In this document: piece by piece, positions 59,609-64,000 of the stretch
Layout of the letters: every line of letters begins with the position of its first letter
Numbering within the stretch: position 1 is the first letter of the stretch
DNA from: Aquisphaera insulae
GTDB taxonomy: Bacteria > Planctomycetota > Planctomycetia > Isosphaerales > Isosphaeraceae
NCBI RefSeq assembly: GCF_011064615.1
Contig: NZ_JAALJH010000006.1
Location: forward strand, 124,001 to 188,000
Direction of reading: 5' to 3'
DNA length: 64,000 bases
Program-made: the position numbers and the translations under genes
The notes under the pieces: model-generated
Database searches by the model: none
Seen by the model: only the letters and a program-made list of their open reading frames with translations
Told to the model about the DNA's origin: nothing

Positions 59609-61882
59609 CTACGGCGTCGGTTCGGGCCAGTTCAAGTGTCGATGCAGGAATCGGAACGTCCCCACGCCGTGGATCGTGTGCGGGCCGACGAAGAACTCGA
59701 TCTCGGTCTTCTCCGGGATCCCGAGCTTCGCGGCGTAGAGTCGGCGGACCTTGGCGTACTCGTAGGCGACGGCCTCGTCCGGGGCCACGCCGTCGAAGTG
59801 CCCGCGCTCGACCATGAACGGCCGCGGGGCGATCAGCGCGGCCATCTCCGCGTAGTTGAACGTGCTCCCCAGGTCGAACTCGAAGATCTCGTACTCGGCC
59901 GTCCAGACGTAGCTGTACCGGGATCTCGTCGTGGCGTTCTTCCAGACCCACTCGTTGAAGTCCGCGGAGCAGATCGAGAGGCAGTAATCGGTGATGGCGG
60001 CCGGGATCCGCATGGCGGACTTGCCGCCGTAGCTCAGCCCGTAGAACCCGATCCTGGCGGGGTCGACCATCTCCAGCGTCTTCAACCAGGCGACGATCTG
60101 CCGGTGCTGCGGGATGATGATCGAGAACAGCGACTTCCCCAGCGGATTGGCCTTCCGCTGGAGCGTCCGGAACCGGTCATGAAAGATGTATGGGTTCTGG
60201 GGTGAAAAGGTGATGAATCCTCGTTCGGCCAGGCGGACCGCGAACTGGTTGTAGGCCGGGTTGTTCACCCGCGGATCGGCCACGTCGCTCGGTCGCCCCT
60301 CCAGACCGTGCTGGCAGACGACCACCGGACGCCGCTCGCCGGGTTTGATCCCCTTCGGGACCAGGAGGATTCCGAACGCGAAGACGTCGGGGAAGACGTC
60401 GAGCGTCACCTCGTAGCCGGTGAACTTCGGCTCGGCGAAGACCTTCCTCGATTTCGGATTCGGCGCGACGAGGGGATCGTCGAACTTGCCGATCACGGCC
60501 TCCTCGAAGGTCTTGCGATAGGGTCCGATCGTCTTCCGATACGCGTCCGGTGACGAGGTGTCGAGCCCCTTGAAGAAAGCCTCCCGGACGCCCGCGGATT
60601 CGCCGAGGAGATCCTCGTCGAGTCGTTCGAGCTCGCGAATTCCCCGGGCCGCGCGTGCCGCCGGGTCGGGGACGGGGCCGATGGCTGGCGGGAGCGATGC
60701 AGCCTTTTCGAGCACGAGACGGGCCCGGAGTGCGTTCAGGAAGAGGGCGAGCGACTCGCTCGAGCCGAAGGATCGGTGGCCATCGCCGACGACCTCGATG
60801 GGGACGGCCCCGGGGAGACCCTGAACGAGCGCGTCGGCGCGCCTCGCCTCGGCGCGAACGGTCTCGCCGTCCTGCGGAGCGAGCGAACCGGGCGCCGCCT
60901 TGCCCCCCGGCGGGACCGCGACGTTCGGGACCTGGGAGGCCTCAAGGATGAGGGGCCGGGGGGCGATCATCGCCGCGACTTCGGCGTCGCCGAAGCGTTC
61001 GAGCAGGCCGAAGACGTTCCGGTCGACCGGCTCGGTCCAGATCCGCGACCGATCGCCGAAATAACCGCTGACGCAGGTCGCCGTCGCGGTCGGCTGCACG
61101 GCCGAAGCGTAGAGGGCGAGCATCCCGCCGTCGCCGTAGCCGATCAGCCCGATCGGCCGAGATTCCTGGGGGGATTCCCGGTCCGACTCGAACCACCGCA
61201 GCGCGGCGAGGACCTTGTTCATCTCGTGGCCGATGACGTGCCGACCCAGCTCGAAGGCCGATCGGTAGATGTGCTCGCGATCGGGGATGCCGTCGGGCGT
61301 GAGCCCGCGATCGACGAGCGCGGGGACCAGGACGCGGCAGCCGCTCCGTGCCAGTCGGAGCGGAAACCGCGATTCCTCGGCGACTCCCGGCACCAGCCCA
61401 CAGAGGGCCTCGGGGGACTGGGTGGAATCCGGGATCGCGACCACGTCCGCCAGGTGGATGTTCTTCCCCTTCGGGATCAGCATCAGGCCTTCGCCGTGGA
61501 CGTCCCGGAAGGCGTCCCACCGCACGGCCACCATGCGGACCGTGTCATCCTCGGCGATCGTCGGCCCGTGCCGGGTGTCGGAGAGGATCTCCATCGCCGC
61601 CGGCGGCTTCGCGGGGCGGTCGCGGAGGCCGAGGATCTGACACAGCCTCTGCCGGTTGCCCTCGATCGAGCGGTCCCAGTCCAGGGCACTCGTCAGGCGT
61701 CGGTTCCAGAAGCCCGGGCGCTTCGACGCGGACTCGTCGATCTTGCGGAGGAGGAAGCGGTCGATGCCGTCGACCATGGCCGAGGCGAGGTCGCCGGCCT
61801 GGGTCAGCGGCTGGGTGCCGGGGAGTCGTTCCGGGGCCTCTGCAAGCGACAGGACCGCGAGCGCCAGGAAGGTCGTGACCAT
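59609..61882 (-). CDS. Secreted protein with two tandem alpha/beta-hydrolase domains
   Basis: 757 residues from ATG at 61882 with a strong GAGGAG site. Signal peptide (FLALAVLSLAEA). The first hydrolase-like domain (~110-430) has the elbow LIGYGDGGMLALY where Ser is replaced by Asp (G-D-G), and a late GDGHRSFG; the second (~520-750) has a normal nucleophile elbow GFYGLSYGGKSAM and HTIHG with the catalytic His. Dienelactone-hydrolase/acetyl-xylan-esterase-like. The first copy may be catalytically altered. 22 bases after the partial haem protein gene, so in the same operon. Confidence 0.85.
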   Translation of the reverse strand: MVTTFLALAVLSLAEAPERLPGTQPLTQAGDLASAMVDGIDRFLLRKIDESASKRPGFWNRRLTSALDWDRSIEGNRQRLCQILGLRDRPAKPPAAMEILSDTRHGPTIAEDDTVRMVAVRWDAFRDVHGEGLMLIPKGKNIHLADVVAIPDSTQSPEALCGLVPGVAEESRFPLRLARSGCRVLVPALVDRGLTPDGIPDREHIYRSAFELGRHVIGHEMNKVLAALRWFESDRESPQESRPIGLIGYGDGGMLALYASAVQPTATATCVSGYFGDRSRIWTEPVDRNVFGLLERFGDAEVAAMIAPRPLILEASQVPNVAVPPGGKAAPGSLAPQDGETVRAEARRADALVQGLPGAVPIEVVGDGHRSFGSSESLALFLNALRARLVLEKAASLPPAIGPVPDPAARAARGIRELERLDEDLLGESAGVREAFFKGLDTSSPDAYRKTIGPYRKTFEEAVIGKFDDPLVAPNPKSRKVFAEPKFTGYEVTLDVFPDVFAFGILLVPKGIKPGERRPVVVCQHGLEGRPSDVADPRVNNPAYNQFAVRLAERGFITFSPQNPYIFHDRFRTLQRKANPLGKSLFSIIIPQHRQIVAWLKTLEMVDPARIGFYGLSYGGKSAMRIPAAITDYCLSICSADFNEWVWKNATTRSRYSYVWTAEYEIFEFDLGSTFNYAEMAALIAPRPFMVERGHFDGVAPDEAVAYEYAKVRRLYAAKLGIPEKTEIEFFVGPHTIHGVGTFRFLHRHLNWPEPTP

Positions 61883-61904
61883 GGGAAACTCCTCGGGGAT
61901 TCGC

Positions 61905-64000
61905 TCACTTCGGCTTCCGTTCCTCGCGGTGGGCCAGGAGGAACTCGAGCAGGTCGCGGAAGTCCGCCTCCGGGACCTGCTCGGCCATGTTGGCGGGCAT
62001 CGGCGAGAGCTGGGCCGTCGACCGTTCCTCGACGGACGACTTCGGCACGCGGACCTCCTTACCCTGGGCATCGGCCAGGATCAGGAGCTCGCCCTCCTCG
62101 CGGAGCAGCAAGCCGGAGAGGACCTGGCCGTTCGCGAGCGCCAGGTTGGTGACCCGGAAGCTCTGGTCGACGTTCCGATTGGGGTCGAGCACGTCCTCGA
62201 GCAGCCTCTCGAGGCCGCGGCTGCCGATGCCGTCGAGCTGGGGGCCGACCCGCGCGCCCTTGCCCTCGATCTGGTGGCAGATGCCGCAGGTCTTCTCGAA
62301 GACCTTCGCCCCCTTCGCCGTGTCGTGCGAGCTGGTCAGGAACGACTTCCGCCGGCCCTCGAGCAGCTCCCTCATCTTCTGGTCGGCCGGCGGGAGGCCC
62401 TTCAGGAGCACCCCCATCCGGTCCTTCAGGTTCGGGATCTCGGCGCTCTCGAGGCCGATGACGACCCTCCGCTCCTGGAGGATCCGCGCCGAGGCCTTGC
62501 CGGCCTCGATGGTCTGGAGGAGCGAATTCGCACCTTCGGGCCGCCTCGCGAGCGCGGCGGCGATCGTCGACTGGAGTTGCTCGGGCGCGATCGGCAGGGC
62601 GTCGAGGACGGCTTTCCGGGCTTCCGGCCGATCCAGGTTCGCCAGCGCGATCGCGGCGGCCTCGCGCACCGGGATCGGCGCGTGGCTGTTGGCCGTCAGG
62701 TCGCGGAGGACGGGGAACGCCTTCTCGGGATCCACGGCCGCGATCGCGTTGAGGGCCTCGGATCGGAGCGATTCGGAAGTATTGCCGGTGGCGAGCCTTC
62801 CCAGGTCCGGGATCAGCTCCGGCAGCGGGAAGTCCCGAGCCGCCTGGATGGCCAGGGTGATCTGATCCGCCTGCCCGGAGGTGATCCATTGCCGGCAGAG
62901 CTCCGCGGCCATGCCCCGCAGCGCCGGATCGATCGGCTGGTGGCGTTCCTCCGCGCCCTGCTGGACCTCCTTGAGCAGCTCCACCCGGTCTCGGGTCGAG
63001 CACCGGCGATCCTTCACGAACGTGGCGATCGAGGCGACCGCGTCCCGGTCACCATATCGGGAGACGTGATGGACGTAGCGACGAAGATCGAGTTCGCCCA
63101 CCGTGGCCTTCATGACGTGGGCGAGGAGGAACTTCGCGGCGTGTTCATCGTGGACGCCGACCGCGACGTCGGCGAGGCACTCGCGGTCGCGAGCCGACAG
63201 GTCGGCGGTTGCGAGCGACTTCCAGACCTCGAGCCGTTTCAACTGGTCGCGGAGGGCCATCCGGGCGACGTGCAGCAGGTGGGTGTCGTCGGCCCTGGTG
63301 GACTCGCGCAGATCCAGCAGCGGGCGGACGTTCGCGGGGTCGGGATGCGCTCCCAGGGCCTCGGCCGCGGCCCGGCGGACGAACGCGTCCTGGTCCTTGA
63401 GCCGTTCCAGGACCGCGGCCCGAAGCTCGGTGCCGGGGGCCGGCCGCTCCACGACGACCTTCATGGCGTGGACCCGGAGGTCGCGGTTCGTGCTCGCCTG
63501 CGAGGCCCGGATGACCTGGGCGTCGTCGAGCCTGCCCGTTCGTTGCAGGATCCAGAGGGCCGACGGCTGGGCGGCGGCCGGCGCCTCGGACCCGAGTGCG
63601 ACCGTCAGGAGCTCCGTCGCCCGGTTGCCGCCCCGCTCCGCGAGCTGATTGGCGGCCGTCATCCGGACGGCCAGGTTCGGGTCGCCGAGCGCCTTGACCA
63701 GATCCGGCACCGCGGCCTTCGTCCAGTCCGTCGACGGGGGCGCCGCCGCGGGGCCGCTGCCGCGGTAGACGATCCGCCAGATCCGGCCGCTGGTGCGGTC
63801 GCGGCCGGGGTGGGTCAGGGGGACCTCGTAGTGGCCGATGATCCGATTGTAGAAGTCGGCGACGTAGAGCGCCCCGTCGGGTCCGAGCTCGATGTCCACG
63901 GGCCGGAACCAGTTGTCCTCGCTCCAGACGAAGTCGGGCTGCTCGATGCCGACGGGGGTGGAGCCGTGCCATTCGATCCGGTCGTGGTTGACGCGGTTCG
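61905..64000 (-). CDS. PVC-type haem-binding protein with HEAT repeats (5' partial)
   Basis: The reading frame is open through the right window edge, so the N-terminus is missing; ~698 residues are seen. It begins inside a beta-propeller-like dehydrogenase domain (NWFRPVDIELGPDGALYVADFYN), continues through long HEAT-type helical repeats, and ends with a haem-binding domain carrying CGICHQIEGKGARVGPQL about 125 residues before the C-terminus. Same overall plan as the protein at 52023-54995 but clearly diverged. First visible gene of the operon. Confidence 0.9.
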   Translation of the reverse strand, partial: NRVNHDRIEWHGSTPVGIEQPDFVWSEDNWFRPVDIELGPDGALYVADFYNRIIGHYEVPLTHPGRDRTSGRIWRIVYRGSGPAAAPPSTDWTKAAVPDLVKALGDPNLAVRMTAANQLAERGGNRATELLTVALGSEAPAAAQPSALWILQRTGRLDDAQVIRASQASTNRDLRVHAMKVVVERPAPGTELRAAVLERLKDQDAFVRRAAAEALGAHPDPANVRPLLDLRESTRADDTHLLHVARMALRDQLKRLEVWKSLATADLSARDRECLADVAVGVHDEHAAKFLLAHVMKATVGELDLRRYVHHVSRYGDRDAVASIATFVKDRRCSTRDRVELLKEVQQGAEERHQPIDPALRGMAAELCRQWITSGQADQITLAIQAARDFPLPELIPDLGRLATGNTSESLRSEALNAIAAVDPEKAFPVLRDLTANSHAPIPVREAAAIALANLDRPEARKAVLDALPIAPEQLQSTIAAALARRPEGANSLLQTIEAGKASARILQERRVVIGLESAEIPNLKDRMGVLLKGLPPADQKMRELLEGRRKSFLTSSHDTAKGAKVFEKTCGICHQIEGKGARVGPQLDGIGSRGLERLLEDVLDPNRNVDQSFRVTNLALANGQVLSGLLLREEGELLILADAQGKEVRVPKSSVEERSTAQLSPMPANMAEQVPEADFRDLLEFLLAHREERKPK

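Overview
The window is high-GC bacterial DNA from a planctomycete, most likely the Isosphaerales/Isosphaeraceae group. This lineage is inferred from gene families: two PVC-type haem-binding (CxxCH) proteins, a DUF1080 protein, an anti-sigma/DUF1559 fusion, an unusually long zinc-ribbon signal peptidase I, an M56 peptidase with many carboxypeptidase-regulatory repeats, and dispersed perfect palindromes. No 16S rRNA is present to confirm it.

Region by region. 1-5.6 kb: the end of a large coiled-coil surface protein, then a two-gene minus-strand operon of envelope proteins (thioredoxin-fold/proline-rich repeat protein and a PKD-like membrane protein). 5.9-9 kb: purF (minus) and proB (plus), divergent, with a good purF promoter. 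9-11.7 kb: two secreted proteins of unknown function, divergent. 11.7-27.5 kb: a complete 14-gene nuoA-N operon for respiratory complex I with separate nuoC and nuoD. Its upstream region carries a sigma70-like promoter, a foldable leader, an intrinsic terminator and then a perfect Rex-type operator (TTGTGAA-N4-TTCACAA) 40 bases before nuoA, which suggests NADH/NAD+-responsive control. 27.6-33.8 kb: a 1482-residue Ser/Thr kinase-ATPase-TPR protein, a secreted protein of unknown function and a VanZ-like protein.

34.2-37.2 kb: a dense array of 22 tRNA genes, none encoding CCA, interrupted by one minus-strand DUF4272-like gene. Most fold well and together they cover most amino acids (no Cys, His or Thr). 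Several are abnormal: an Asn-anticodon tRNA with a long variable arm and serine-like G73, a long-arm tRNA with an 8-bp acceptor stem, a Leu-anticodon tRNA with a short variable arm, four tRNAs lacking U33, and a Met-anticodon tRNA with a minimal D-loop. This is the most unusual part of the window.

37.4-44.3 kb: signal peptidase I, a HEPN-like gene with a partner, an ECF sigma factor with an anti-sigma/DUF1559 partner, and a segmental duplication that left a broken aldo/keto reductase copy and a reciprocal remnant of the DUF1559 gene end around a small secreted-protein gene. 44.5-51.8 kb: DUF1080 protein, a LarA-type racemase, and a BlaI/M56 (BlaR1-like) pair. 52.0-64 kb: a six-gene minus-strand operon (two PVC haem proteins, tandem alpha/beta hydrolase, isochorismatase-ThuA fusion, MFS transporter, enolase-superfamily enzyme) that looks like a catabolic module for a sugar acid or related polyol; it runs off the window end.
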